Shown here: positions 1 to 7,878 of the stretch, piece after piece
How the letters are laid out: every line of letters begins with the position of its first letter
Numbering within the stretch: the stretch's first letter is position 1
Assembly: GCF_020405205.1 (NCBI RefSeq)
Contig: NZ_CP084469.1
Span: 2,852,001-2,916,000 of the forward strand
DNA length: 64,000 nt
Direction of reading: 5' to 3'
Origin: Natrinema salinisoli
GTDB lineage: Archaea; Halobacteriota; Halobacteria; Halobacteriales; Natrialbaceae
Notes under the pieces: generated by a model
What the model was told of the DNA's origin: nothing
Seen by the model: the letters and a program-made list of their open reading frames with translations, nothing else
Database searches by the model: none
Translations under genes and position numbers: made by a program

Positions 1-505
1 ACCTCGAAGAGTAAGTCGTCCGATCGGTAGCTTTCTCCGGAGCAGGTTCGATCGCGAGCGATGTCGTTCTATCGCCCTCGAGGCGTTGGTACGGCTGGAG
101 GGCCTCGAGTCGGTAGCAGTCAGAGAACGCGACCTCGAGCAGAGAGATGGTATCGAACAGGTGAGACGGAGTCTATCCGATCGATCGTTTGCAGACACGG
201 ACCCTATTTTCAATAAGCAATATTTTTATGCGATATCTGCCCACATATACAAACATAATATGCGATAGTACTGGATGTATTTGGGAGTATTCTCCCACAG
301 AGTTAGAAGATGCTAAGAAGTAGAGTTATACAGTAGTCGCCGGACCATCCGTGTGAGACATGTGGAAGAACGTCGAAGCAAGTCCCATAATACTGGTCAA
401 GAACAGCTGTGTTTCTCGAGAAAAGAGAACGTTCAACTCGATCTTTTCGCTCGAGGTTTTAAAGGTAAAAGAAATTAGTTGTGGCGCGGTCGGAGGTGAA
501 CAGTC
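1..505. other. Left-edge gene-poor stretch with AT-rich promoter region
   Basis: No convincing gene is seen here. The first 14 bases could be the last codons of an upstream plus-strand gene, because a Leu-Glu-Glu-stop reading ends at base 14, a common haloarchaeal C-terminus; four codons prove nothing. From about 190 to 480 the DNA becomes clearly AT-rich and holds several TATA-like words (for example near 205-230 and 255-285), as expected for the regulatory region of the MFS gene that starts at 506. A 60-codon open frame at 86-268 has no family resemblance and runs straight into the AT-rich DNA, so I do not call it. Confidence 0.5.
492..498 (+). promoter_or_regulatory. Strong Shine-Dalgarno site deciding the start of the MFS gene
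   Basis: GGAGGTG is an extended match to the archaeal anti-Shine-Dalgarno sequence. It ends seven bases before the GTG at 506 but sixteen before the ATG at 515, so it favours the GTG start. Strong sites are worth noting in haloarchaea, where many genes are leaderless. Confidence 0.6.
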
Positions 506-1819
506 GTGATAAAAATGACCAAGTGGCGGACGCTGGTGCTGGCGACGATCGGGTTCAACTTCTCGTTCCTGATCTGGTTCTCCTTCGCCCCGTTCACGGG
601 GCCGATGGCCGAGGAGTTCGGGCTCTCGCTGGCGGAGATCGGGATCCTCGCGAGCGCGGCGATCTGGCTCGCACCGTTCGGTCGGATCCTGACCGGCTGG
701 CTCTCCGATCGCTGGGGCGCGCCGGCGGTGTTCGCCATCGTCCTGGCGTACGTGGGCGTGTTCTCCATCGCGAGCGCCTTCGCTCAGTCGTACACCGTCT
801 TCTTCGTCACGCGGCTGATCGTCGCGACGGCGGGGATTACCTTCGTCATCGGCATTCAGCACGTCTCGGAGTGGTTCGACGAGGAACAACTGGGTACGGC
901 CGAAGGCATCTACGCCGGCGTCGGCAACGCCGGTGCCGCCGGCGGCGCGCTCGTCCTGCCGCGCGTGTTCACCGAGAACTGGAGCGGCCCGATCTTCGAG
1001 ACGAGCTGGCGAGCCGCCTTCTTCTACACCGGAATCGTCTCGATCCTGTTGGCGATCGTCTACTACACGATCGGCGAGGCTGCGAAGTCCGAGGAGCGCC
1101 GACGAGCGACCGCCGAGAGCGCGACGCTCAAACAGTGGCTCCACACCGCCACGCGATACGGGACGGTCGTACTCGCGCTGGCGTACGTGATGAGCTTCGG
1201 CCTCGAGCTCTCGATGAACGGCTGGCTCGCCACCTACTACCGCGAGGGATTCAACACGAACAACCTCGTCCTCGCGAGCACGTTCGCGGCGACGTTCTCG
1301 GTTGCGGCCGGTCTCCTGCGGCCGATTGGCGGCTACGTCAGTGACCTGCTGGCCCGCAAAGAAAAGAACATCCTGCCGGTCTTCACAGGTCGGTACCGCG
1401 AGCAGTGGACCTTCGTGACGCTGTGTTTCATCGTACTCGCGATGATCGGGATGAGCCTGGCGGGACTGACCGGCGAAGTTCTGCTAGCCGTCGCGGCCGG
1501 CTTCGTCGTCGGGATGGGCTGTGCGTTCGCCGAGGGCGCCATCTTCGCGCAGGTCCCGGCCATGTTTCCCGACAGTTCGGGAAGCGTCGCCGGCGTCGTC
1601 GGCGGCGTCGGCACGGTCGGCGGAATCGTCTACCCGCTCGTCTACGCCGTGCCGGTGATGCCGAGCCTCCACACCGGCTACTCCGTGGTCGCTGCGACGA
1701 TGATCCCGATCGTCTTGCTGTGTGCGTGGGTCTTCCAGCCCCACGTCGCGGCTCGAGCGACCGACGACGGCTTCGTCGTCTCGAGCGAGGACGCGGCCGG
1801 AGCGCCGGCCGACGACTGA
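506..1819 (+). CDS. MFS transporter of the nitrate/nitrite porter (NNP) type
   Basis: A 437-residue polytopic membrane protein, about the usual 12-helix MFS length. The loop between helices 2 and 3 carries the MFS signature GWLSDRWG (residues 64-71). A glycine-rich block [10 protein letters not shown] around residues 134-143 and a second one, [11 protein letters not shown], in the C-terminal half match the paired nitrate-signature motifs of NarK/NasA-type porters. That makes nitrate or nitrite the likely substrate; the exact ion and direction cannot be read. It stands alone here, roughly 57 kb from the nitrate assimilation genes at the other end of the window, which carry their own NNP porter. 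The GTG at 506 is preferred because of the well-spaced ribosome binding site at 492-498. The next gene, pheA, begins 108 bases downstream and looks functionally unrelated. Confidence 0.85.
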   Translation: MIKMTKWRTLVLATIGFNFSFLIWFSFAPFTGPMAEEFGLSLAEIGILASAAIWLAPFGRILTGWLSDRWGAPAVFAIVLAYVGVFSIASAFAQSYTVFFVTRLIVATAGITFVIGIQHVSEWFDEEQLGTAEGIYAGVGNAGAAGGALVLPRVFTENWSGPIFETSWRAAFFYTGIVSILLAIVYYTIGEAAKSEERRRATAESATLKQWLHTATRYGTVVLALAYVMSFGLELSMNGWLATYYREGFNTNNLVLASTFAATFSVAAGLLRPIGGYVSDLLARKEKNILPVFTGRYREQWTFVTLCFIVLAMIGMSLAGLTGEVLLAVAAGFVVGMGCAFAEGAIFAQVPAMFPDSSGSVAGVVGGVGTVGGIVYPLVYAVPVMPSLHTGYSVVAATMIPIVLLCAWVFQPHVAARATDDGFVVSSEDAAGAPADD

Positions 1820-1927
1820 TCGCCCCGGTGCCGGTCGACGGCTAACCGACCCGGCGCCGACTGCGACTTGACTCACTCCTCGCGGGACCCGACGGTCTTT
1901 TGACCCGTTCCCTGTTACCGAGGGGTA

Positions 1928-2740
1928 ATGGCTGCAGTTACGCTCGGACCCGAAGGGACCTACTCTCACAGAGCGGCGAGTGCGGTCGCCGGCGACGACG
2001 AGATCGACTTCCGACAGTCGGTCACGGCGATCGTCGACGCCGTCGCCGGCGGCGAGTACGACCGGGGCGTCATCCCGATCGAGAACAGTATCGAGGGCAG
2101 CGTCACCGAGAGTCTCGACGCGGTCGCCGACTACGACGTCGCCGTCGTCCGGGAAATCGTCACGCCGATCAGACACGCCTTGCTCGCCCAGGGATCGGAG
2201 TTCGACACCATCGCCAGTCACTCGCAGGCGCTGGCCCAGTGTCGCTCCTACCTCGACCGCGAGTACCCCGACGCCACCCTCGAGGCCGTCGCGAGCACCG
2301 CCAAGGGCGTCGAGCTCGCACGAGACGACCCCTCGGTCGCAGGAATTGGCCATCCGGCGAACGCGGGTAACGGTATCGAGGTCCTGGCCGAAGACATTCA
2401 GGATCAGGACTCGAACGCGACGCGCTTCTTCGCGCTCGCGCCCGCCGAGGAGCGCTCGAAGGGCGGCGGCAAGACCTCGGTCGTGGTCTATCCGAACGCG
2501 AACTACCCCGGCCTGTTGCTCGAGCTGCTCGAGCCCTTCGCGGATCGCGATATCAACCTGACTCGCGTCGAGTCGCGGCCGAGCGGTCAGCGGTTGGGGG
2601 ACTACGTGTTCCACATCGACTTCGAAGCGGGGCTCTACGAGTCGCGAACGAGCGAAGCGATCGGGGACCTCGAGGAGATAGCGGAGAACGGCTGGGTTCG
2701 GCGGCTCGGCTCGTACGATACCGAACACGTCGTCGAGTAG
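1928..2740 (+). CDS. pheA: Prephenate dehydratase (phenylalanine biosynthesis)
   Basis: Converts prephenate to phenylpyruvate, the committed step to phenylalanine. The 270-residue length fits a monofunctional archaeal enzyme. The N-terminal catalytic domain opens with LGPEGTYSHRAA and holds PIENSIEGS, the HSQALAQCR block and the conserved TRF motif inside SNATRFFALA (about residues 161-170). From about residue 180 there is an ACT domain with the ESRPSGQ motif that binds phenylalanine for feedback inhibition. The ATG at 1928 directly precedes the conserved opening strand. No other aromatic pathway gene lies next to it. Confidence 0.95.
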   Translation: MAAVTLGPEGTYSHRAASAVAGDDEIDFRQSVTAIVDAVAGGEYDRGVIPIENSIEGSVTESLDAVADYDVAVVREIVTPIRHALLAQGSEFDTIASHSQALAQCRSYLDREYPDATLEAVASTAKGVELARDDPSVAGIGHPANAGNGIEVLAEDIQDQDSNATRFFALAPAEERSKGGGKTSVVVYPNANYPGLLLELLEPFADRDINLTRVESRPSGQRLGDYVFHIDFEAGLYESRTSEAIGDLEEIAENGWVRRLGSYDTEHVVE

Positions 2741-2833
2741 CGGACCCGGTAGCTCGGTGAGCGGGGAACTGCTCGGAGGGCGAAAGCAGAGGCTACGGAG
2801 AGGTGATTCTGGTTTGCGAACCGAAACGGCCGG

Positions 2834-2992
2834 TCAGTCGCTCGTCGTCGCGTTTGCTGGCCGGAACCACGCCCGGAGACGGTCGGCGTAGGCGGCGACG
2901 CCGAGTCCCGCGACGAACGAGAGAAACGCCGGGACGAGGATCCACAGGAGGTCCGGATGCGTTGTACCAGTGTGAAGTGCGATGTTTTCCAT
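2834..2992 (-). CDS. Small membrane protein, 52 residues
   Basis: The frame can be extended upstream to 3157, but that would run into the tRNA-like gene at 3100-3172, so the start is placed at the ATG at 2992. The product has one clear hydrophobic segment (LLWILVPAFLSFVAGLGVAA) followed by a basic-aromatic flank (DRLRAWFR) and a short polar tail. Such single-span proteins are common in haloarchaea, but I recognise no family and propose no function. Confidence 0.6.
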   Translation of the reverse strand: MENIALHTGTTHPDLLWILVPAFLSFVAGLGVAAYADRLRAWFRPANATTSD

Positions 2993-3099
2993 ACGCGCTC
3001 GTATTCGCAGAGCGGGGATAATACGATTGCTGTTGGCAGAACTGACCGGGACGATCGAACCGTCGTTTCGACGATCGGACCGCCAGTCGTCCTCGAAAG

Positions 3100-3172
3100 G
3101 TCCGGGTGCGAGAATCGAACTGCGCGTCTCAGCCGACACAGGCTGAAGGATGACCACTACCCCAACCCGGAC
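3100..3172 (-). tRNA. Irregular tRNA-His-like gene (GTG?), possibly degenerate
   Basis: On the minus strand the 73 bases give an eight-pair acceptor stem (GTCCGGGT with ACCCGGAC), the extra G-1 pair being the hallmark of tRNA-His. A D-arm with GGG/TCC and the T-loop TTCGATT are present. Two features are abnormal. The anticodon stem CAGCC/GGCTG closes on a loop of only six bases (TGTGTC), which contains GTG but lacks a base. The T-stem pairs only if one C is bulged out of GCGCAG. A standard tRNA-His would have a seven-base loop and an unbroken stem. It may be a damaged copy, an atypical functional tRNA, or carry sequencing errors. No CCA is encoded. Confidence 0.55.
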
Positions 3173-3357
3173 ACGAGTACACCGTGCTCGATACCATCAC
3201 TGCGATCCTATAGTACGTGCTGAGACTCCGCACTAGCTGTAAATCAGGGGAGAATACTTGTGGGTCGAGACGGCTCGACAGGGACCCGCCGGGTCTACCC
3301 CAGACCCCACCTCACCGGATCACAAACTGTTTGTCCATGTCTCGCGGTACCACGAAT

Positions 3358-3816
3358 ATGCCACTCGCACCAGGCGACGACGCGCCGGCCGTGACCGCGC
3401 CGAACCAGGACGGCGACGACGTGAACCTCACGTTCGAGGAGCCGACGGTCGTCTATTTTTATCCGAAAGACGACACCCCCGGTTGTACGATCGAGGCCAA
3501 TCAGTTCCAGCGCGAACTCGAAACCTATCGAGACGCCGGCGTCGACGTCTACGGCGTCTCGATCGACGACGTCGACTCCCACCGATCGTTCTGCAAGTCG
3601 GAGGGCCTCGAGTTCGACCTGCTCGCGGATCCGGACGGGGAGATCGCCGACGCGTTCGCGGTCGAACTGCGGGACAGCGGCGTGACGACGCGGACGACGT
3701 TCCTGCTTGCGGACGGCGAGATTCAGGCCGTCTACGAGGGCGTCGATCCCGACGGGCACGCGCGAGACGTCCTCATGGACGCGCTCGAGGACGGACTCGT
3801 GACGCTTCCCGAATAG
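3358..3816 (+). CDS. bcp: Peroxiredoxin of the Bcp/PrxQ family
   Basis: A 152-residue thiol peroxidase that would reduce hydrogen peroxide and organic peroxides with thioredoxin-type donors. The peroxidatic cysteine sits in DDTPGCTIEANQF (about residue 42), the classic Bcp motif. There is no second cysteine five residues on. Another cysteine in RSFCKSEGLEFDLLAD lies about forty residues later and could be the resolving residue, as in other PrxQ subtypes. An upstream extension of the frame (from 3217) encodes nothing Bcp-like, so the ATG at 3358, just before LAPGDDAPAV, is the start. It is monocistronic by spacing, with hsp20 following 63 bases later. Confidence 0.93.
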   Translation: MPLAPGDDAPAVTAPNQDGDDVNLTFEEPTVVYFYPKDDTPGCTIEANQFQRELETYRDAGVDVYGVSIDDVDSHRSFCKSEGLEFDLLADPDGEIADAFAVELRDSGVTTRTTFLLADGEIQAVYEGVDPDGHARDVLMDALEDGLVTLPE

Positions 3817-3847
3817 GCGGCGTCTTCTGTCGTCGTTTTGCGGGCAG

Positions 3848-3855
3848 AATTTATC
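3848..3855 (+). promoter_or_regulatory. TATA-like element of the hsp20 gene
   Basis: AATTTATC is centred about 28 bases before the ATG at 3880, the spacing expected for a leaderless or nearly leaderless archaeal transcript. Assigned by position and AT content only. Confidence 0.45.
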
Positions 3856-3879
3856 CCCATTGGGGACCTACGAGGGGGT

Positions 3880-4299
3880 ATGCGACGCAATCCGATCGAC
3901 AATATCGAGGAGATGCTCGACCGCGTAAGCCGCCAGGTAGAAGAGGGAATGACCGCCGGCGGGCTGCAGGTCCCCGGCTCGGTGCCGGTCGACGTGGCCG
4001 ACACCGACGAGGAGTACGTCGTCACCGCCGACCTGCCCGGCTACGAAACCGACGACATCGAGCTGACGCTCTCGGACGGGACGCTGCGCCTCGAGGCCAA
4101 CCGGACCGACGAGGGCGGCTACGCCGAGGGCCGATATCTCCGGCGCGAGCGGACCAAGACGTCGGCGAGCCGGCGAATCCGCCTCCCGGAGCCGGTCGAT
4201 GAGGAGTCCGTCGCAGCCGGCTTCGAGAACGGCGTGTTGACGGTACGGCTGCCGAAGGAATCCGAAGGCGAGGACTCGAAGCAGATCGATATCGATTGA
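3880..4299 (+). CDS. hsp20: Hsp20/alpha-crystallin family small heat-shock protein
   Basis: A 139-residue ATP-independent chaperone that holds unfolding proteins. After an N-terminal arm (MRRNPIDNIEEMLDRV) comes the alpha-crystallin domain, about residues 40-125, with PVDVADTDEEYVVTADLPG, the loop region with LRRERTKTSAS, and the ENGVLTVRLPK strand in place of the usual A-x-x-x-n-GvL motif. The C-terminal tail is short and has no clear I-x-I/V anchor other than the final IDID. The start is set at the ATG at 3880, which also agrees with the TATA-like box 28 bases upstream. A perfect hairpin follows the stop. Confidence 0.92.
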   Translation: MRRNPIDNIEEMLDRVSRQVEEGMTAGGLQVPGSVPVDVADTDEEYVVTADLPGYETDDIELTLSDGTLRLEANRTDEGGYAEGRYLRRERTKTSASRRIRLPEPVDEESVAAGFENGVLTVRLPKESEGEDSKQIDID

Positions 4300-4307
4300 C
4301 ATTCTCC

Positions 4308-4323
4308 TCCGCGTGAACGCGGA
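4308..4323 (+). terminator. Perfect hairpin just after hsp20
   Basis: TCCGCG-TGAA-CGCGGA gives six G/C-rich pairs with a four-base loop, nine bases after the hsp20 stop codon, followed by AATAATCC. It could end transcription or stabilise the 3' end. The wording around it also reminds me of hairpins found at the ends of IS200/IS605-type elements in haloarchaea, but no transposase is present. Confidence 0.4.
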
Positions 4324-4521
4324 ATAATCCCGAGCGGTGGTAGTTTCAGGTTGCGTTTTCGGTTCCAACGATAGCCATCGAACCGGACGGGCGGGATCAG
4401 CACCGCCGAGCGAAGCGGTGTCGCGAAAGCGCCGGCAGCGTCCACTCAGTTACCTTCCGAACCGTCACCGTGACTGGACTGTTCCGGACATTTATTATAT
4501 TTCGATGATAACTACTCGGCC

Positions 4522-5322
4522 ATGGTCCAAGTGGTCGCCCTCGTCTTTGCAGGGGCCTTTTTCGTATTCGGAGGGATGGTTCTGTCTCGAGCGAGCGATC
4601 TCGGCGGTCGACGCGAGACGATCGATGAACTCGCCTCGGCGGGCGACGAACGGATCGAATCGGGCGGCGAGGCGACGATCAGCGGCCCGGTACACGTCCT
4701 CGAGCCGGCGTCGCCGACGCGGACCGGCCCCGATCCGAACGGGGGAGATTCGGCGGCCCTCTGGGCGTGGCGAGTCCGTCAGAAGGAGAGTACGGGGAAC
4801 GGCAGCCGATGGCGAACCGCCGAGTCCGAACTCGCGGTCGGCGAGTTCGCCGTCGATCACAGTTGGGACCGCGTCCGCGTGGACGCGACGACGCTGGCGA
4901 CCGACGCGGACGACGATCCCTTCGACTCGTCGGGGTTGTTTCTCGGCGACCCCGACATCGAGTCCTATCTCGGCGACCTCGGTCCGGTCAATCGCTTCCT
5001 CGAGCAGACGGGGTTGGCGAGCGAGGACGGCGTCGTCAGCGACCTGGAGTTCACCGTGAGCGTCGGCGGGAAGACCACCATGCCGGACAAGTATCAGGCC
5101 ACCGTCGTCCGGGACGGCGACGAACTGGTCGTCCGGGGCGAACTGACAGAGACGGGCGACGGATACGTCCTGCGAGGGACCGAAGAGACGCCGCTCGTCG
5201 TCGCAACGGGGTCTCTCGAGGAACAGCGGGAACAGGTCCGCTCGGAGGTCCGGCTCCGACAGGCGGCCGGCGGGATGCTCGTGGGTCTCGGCCTGTTGGT
5301 CGCGGTCATCGCCGTCCTCTGA
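4522..5322 (+). CDS. GIDE-like two-span membrane protein
   Basis: A 266-residue protein with a hydrophobic N-terminal helix (residues 2-22), a long soluble domain and a C-terminal hydrophobic helix (about 247-266). The middle part, with ATISGPVHVLEPASP, then LWAWRVRQKE, then ELAVGEFAVDHSWDRVRVDATTL, resembles the GIDE/MUL1 domain known from mitochondrial E3 ligases and from uncharacterised prokaryotic membrane proteins. No RING finger is present, so ubiquitin-ligase activity is not implied. It stands alone and the role is unknown. The family match is by pattern and would need a profile search. Confidence 0.65.
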   Translation: MVQVVALVFAGAFFVFGGMVLSRASDLGGRRETIDELASAGDERIESGGEATISGPVHVLEPASPTRTGPDPNGGDSAALWAWRVRQKESTGNGSRWRTAESELAVGEFAVDHSWDRVRVDATTLATDADDDPFDSSGLFLGDPDIESYLGDLGPVNRFLEQTGLASEDGVVSDLEFTVSVGGKTTMPDKYQATVVRDGDELVVRGELTETGDGYVLRGTEETPLVVATGSLEEQREQVRSEVRLRQAAGGMLVGLGLLVAVIAVL

Positions 5323-5629
5323 GTTCGCGACTCGGCCCCGTCGGCGGCGCGATAGTAGCCAACGCCCGACGAGACGGTGATATCGTGTCCCGAGGCGTGA
5401 CTGGCAGCGAACGCGAGCGTCGAAATTCCCCCCCATCGTTCCATCGATCGAGAGCCGTCTCCCTGCAGGAGCATCAACGTCTGAAACACCTCGTTATCGA
5501 GTTACGCTCGCGATTGCCAGATATGAACGCTAGTTTTTCCCACCGCAGAGGCAATCACTATAGAAGAACCCCTGTTCAAATTTTATTGACAATAAGATTT
5601 ATTTATTTATTTCTGTAGCGATAAATTGA
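5323..5629. other. Gene-free stretch ending in an AT-rich promoter
   Basis: The first 200 bases are ordinary GC-rich DNA in which I see no credible gene. From about 5565 to 5625 the sequence becomes very AT-rich, with repeated TTTATT words, and is likely the promoter of the exported protein that starts at 5630. The unusually low GC here contrasts with neighbouring promoters. Confidence 0.5.
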
Positions 5630-6658
5630 ATGTCAGAAGATCAGATGAACGTCGATAGGCGATCGCTGCTCAAGTACGCGGGCGTCAGTTCAGGTGTCGT
5701 CCTCGGTGGACTCGCCCAGCCTGCGGCCGCGAACCGGTCGGAGTCCGATCCTGCCGTCGAACCCCAGGAGTTCCGTCCCGACACCAGCGATATGCCGAAC
5801 GTAGAGGAGGCACTGATTCGGATCAACGAGGACGCGACCGTGACCAAGCGGATGCGGATCCGTCAGCCGAAAGAGCAGAACGGCCCCGGTACTTACGACC
5901 GGAGTAATCCAAAGGCTGCAAACTACTCGCTGAACCTCTCACCGAGTACCGTCCAGGCGAGTTCGACTTCGATCGAGGCAAACAAACCGGAAGAAGCACC
6001 TCTAACCGCGGAACTGAATAAGCAGGAGACGACAGTCAGTTCGGAGGGTGTCCGAACGATGGACAGCGGGATCCCGGACGAGCCCGATCCGTTCGCCGAC
6101 TGGGTGGCGTACGTCAACACCAAATCCCAGGAGTGTGGGCCGCTCGCGCGGACGAACGTCCACGGCTGGAGAGGGAGCCCCCATTGCTTCTCCTATCGCG
6201 AAATGGTGAGCGGCGACGCCTGCGACGGTGAAGAGTGGGACGAGAAGTTCTCGGCGTTCTGCGACGTCCTCGATCCGATACCGGGCCTGACCTGCAAGGT
6301 CCCCGACGCGTTCAACACGAACTGGTACGTCAGATCCGACGATGTCGAAGACAACGACGCCTCGTACGAGGCAGCGACGTTCTACACGTGTCCGAATTTC
6401 CCGGCGATCCCCGACACCGCCTTCTCCGTACAGCACCTCGAGGTGGACAAGGAGTCGACCGATCGCATCATTGATTGGTCGACGACGACCGGAGCACTGA
6501 ACGGCGCCGTTCCCCGAGACATCGACCTGGATATGAACGAGATCGTCAACATGATCACCAAGGGCGTCGGAACGGTCATCGGTCCTAGTACCGTCGTGTA
6601 CTCGTGGGCGGTGACGACGTACCTGCTCGGCCACGACGCCGGCGTCGTCTACTCGTGA
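5630..6658 (+). CDS. Tat-exported cysteine-containing protein of unknown function
   Basis: 342 residues. The N-terminus has a twin-arginine signal: DRRSLLKYAG followed by a hydrophobic stretch and an AxA-like site near PAAANRS (about residue 35), so a folded protein should be exported. The mature N-terminal 110 residues are polar and low in structure-forming residues. The C-terminal part holds six cysteines between about residues 160 and 265 (ECGPLA, HCFSY, ACDGE, FCDVL, TCKVP, TCPNF), which suggests disulphides or metal binding outside the cell. The last 50 residues are mildly hydrophobic. I recognise no family. The next two genes also encode exported Cys-bearing proteins and may share a role, which is inference from position only. 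Confidence 0.8.
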   Translation: MSEDQMNVDRRSLLKYAGVSSGVVLGGLAQPAAANRSESDPAVEPQEFRPDTSDMPNVEEALIRINEDATVTKRMRIRQPKEQNGPGTYDRSNPKAANYSLNLSPSTVQASSTSIEANKPEEAPLTAELNKQETTVSSEGVRTMDSGIPDEPDPFADWVAYVNTKSQECGPLARTNVHGWRGSPHCFSYREMVSGDACDGEEWDEKFSAFCDVLDPIPGLTCKVPDAFNTNWYVRSDDVEDNDASYEAATFYTCPNFPAIPDTAFSVQHLEVDKESTDRIIDWSTTTGALNGAVPRDIDLDMNEIVNMITKGVGTVIGPSTVVYSWAVTTYLLGHDAGVVYS

Positions 6659-6782
6659 TCGGGTACTGCGCTCTCGTATCGTTCGTCCACCGGTTTCCGG
6701 ACGACAGCGTGCGGATGGGGGAACGGTATCGAATCCGAACGGATCGAACACAGTTATGATCGATATACGGTGATTCCGGCGT

Positions 6783-7232
6783 ATGAGTGATCCGTCGTTG
6801 CCGTCCCGGAGAACCATCCTCGGGACGACGGTCGGAGTGATAGGGTCGGGATGTCTCGGCTACGTCGACAACGGACCTCAGTGTCCAATGGAGTACGAAT
6901 GGCCGTCGAACGACTCCGACGCTATCGGCAACTGGAATCTCGGCCACACGGGCAACAACCAACGACAAGACGGGAGCTGCCGGCGATCGACCGCGACGGT
7001 GTGTGTCGAGGCCGAGCTCGAGATCATTCAACCCGACCGCATCGACCGCATTGTAGCTAAGAACGCCGACGGGGAAGTCGTCGCCAGCACCGCGGTCGAA
7101 GATCAGAACGAGGTGTACCTCGAGCTAGCGGAGCTATCGCGAGGTGACACTGGTAAGTATACCGTGTCCGTTATGCGAGACGGTGAAATCGTCGAGCAAG
7201 GCACCGTGAAAATCGACTGCAGTAACGAGTAG
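6783..7232 (+). CDS. Exported small Cys protein, copy 1 of a tandem pair
   Basis: 149 residues. It opens with a twin-arginine-like signal (PSRRTILGTTVGVIG) and a cysteine at about residue 24 (GSGCLGY) that could be lipid-modified, so it is probably a cell-surface lipoprotein. The mature part has cysteines in GPQCP, GSCRR, TVCVE and near the end (DCSNE), and a C-terminal segment from about residue 82 (VAKNADGEVVAS ... LAELSRGDTGKYTVSV) that looks like a beta-sandwich domain. The downstream gene is a close paralogue. Function unknown. Confidence 0.75.
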   Translation: MSDPSLPSRRTILGTTVGVIGSGCLGYVDNGPQCPMEYEWPSNDSDAIGNWNLGHTGNNQRQDGSCRRSTATVCVEAELEIIQPDRIDRIVAKNADGEVVASTAVEDQNEVYLELAELSRGDTGKYTVSVMRDGEIVEQGTVKIDCSNE

Positions 7233-7301
7233 CGTGCACACTGGCGATCCTGACTGGACACGACCATATTAAACGAAACGTTCGGAAATGAAAACTAATT
7301 C

Positions 7302-7754
7302 ATGAGAGGAAACTCGACGGCCCCGTCTCGGCGTGCGCTGCTCGGTTCGACGGTCGGAGTGATAGGACCGGGATGCCTCGGCTACGTCGATAACGGACCC
7401 CAGTGTCCATTCGACCCCAATCCACCGGAAAACAAGACCGGCGCAATCGACGCGTGGCAGTTCGGCCTCACGAGCAATAACCAGCGAGAAAACGGAAGCT
7501 GTCGGCGAGCGACCGCGACGGTGTGTGTCGAGGTTTCGCTCGAAGGGATCCAGCCTGACCGCATCGACCGCGTCGTGGCCAAGAACGGCGACGACGAGGT
7601 CGTCGCCAGCACCGTGGTCGAGGATCAGAACGAGGTGTACCTCGAGCTAGCGGAACTGTCGCGGGGAGACACTGGTGAGTACACGATATCTGTCATCCGA
7701 GACGGCAAAACCATCGAGCAAGGCACCATGAGCGTCGACTGCAGTAACGAGTAG
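7302..7754 (+). CDS. Exported small Cys protein, copy 2 of a tandem pair
   Basis: 150 residues, about 70 percent identical by eye to the preceding protein, with the same signal (PSRRALLGSTVGVIG), the same putative lipid-modified cysteine (GPGCLGY), the same cysteine spacing and the same C-terminal DCSNE. Divergence is concentrated in residues 36-60, just after the first mature cysteine (PFDPNPPENKTG here against PMEYEWPSNDSD in copy 1), while the C-terminal domain is nearly unchanged. This is a recent tandem duplication; 69 bases separate the genes and an AT-rich patch at 7265-7300 suggests copy 2 has its own promoter. Function unknown. Confidence 0.75.
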   Translation: MRGNSTAPSRRALLGSTVGVIGPGCLGYVDNGPQCPFDPNPPENKTGAIDAWQFGLTSNNQRENGSCRRATATVCVEVSLEGIQPDRIDRVVAKNGDDEVVASTVVEDQNEVYLELAELSRGDTGEYTISVIRDGKTIEQGTMSVDCSNE

Positions 7755-7878
7755 TGTGCCCGTCAGCGATCTAACGGACACGAATCAGGGCATCCGGCTG
7801 CTTTCTTGAAATCCAGCGGAATTCCGTCGTCCAGACGCGGTCGTCAGTCGCCTTCCGAAGAGGGTTCGAATTGACCGC

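Noticed and set aside
86-268. 60-codon open frame on the plus strand
   Set aside because: No family pattern; its end runs into AT-rich promoter-like DNA with atypical codons.
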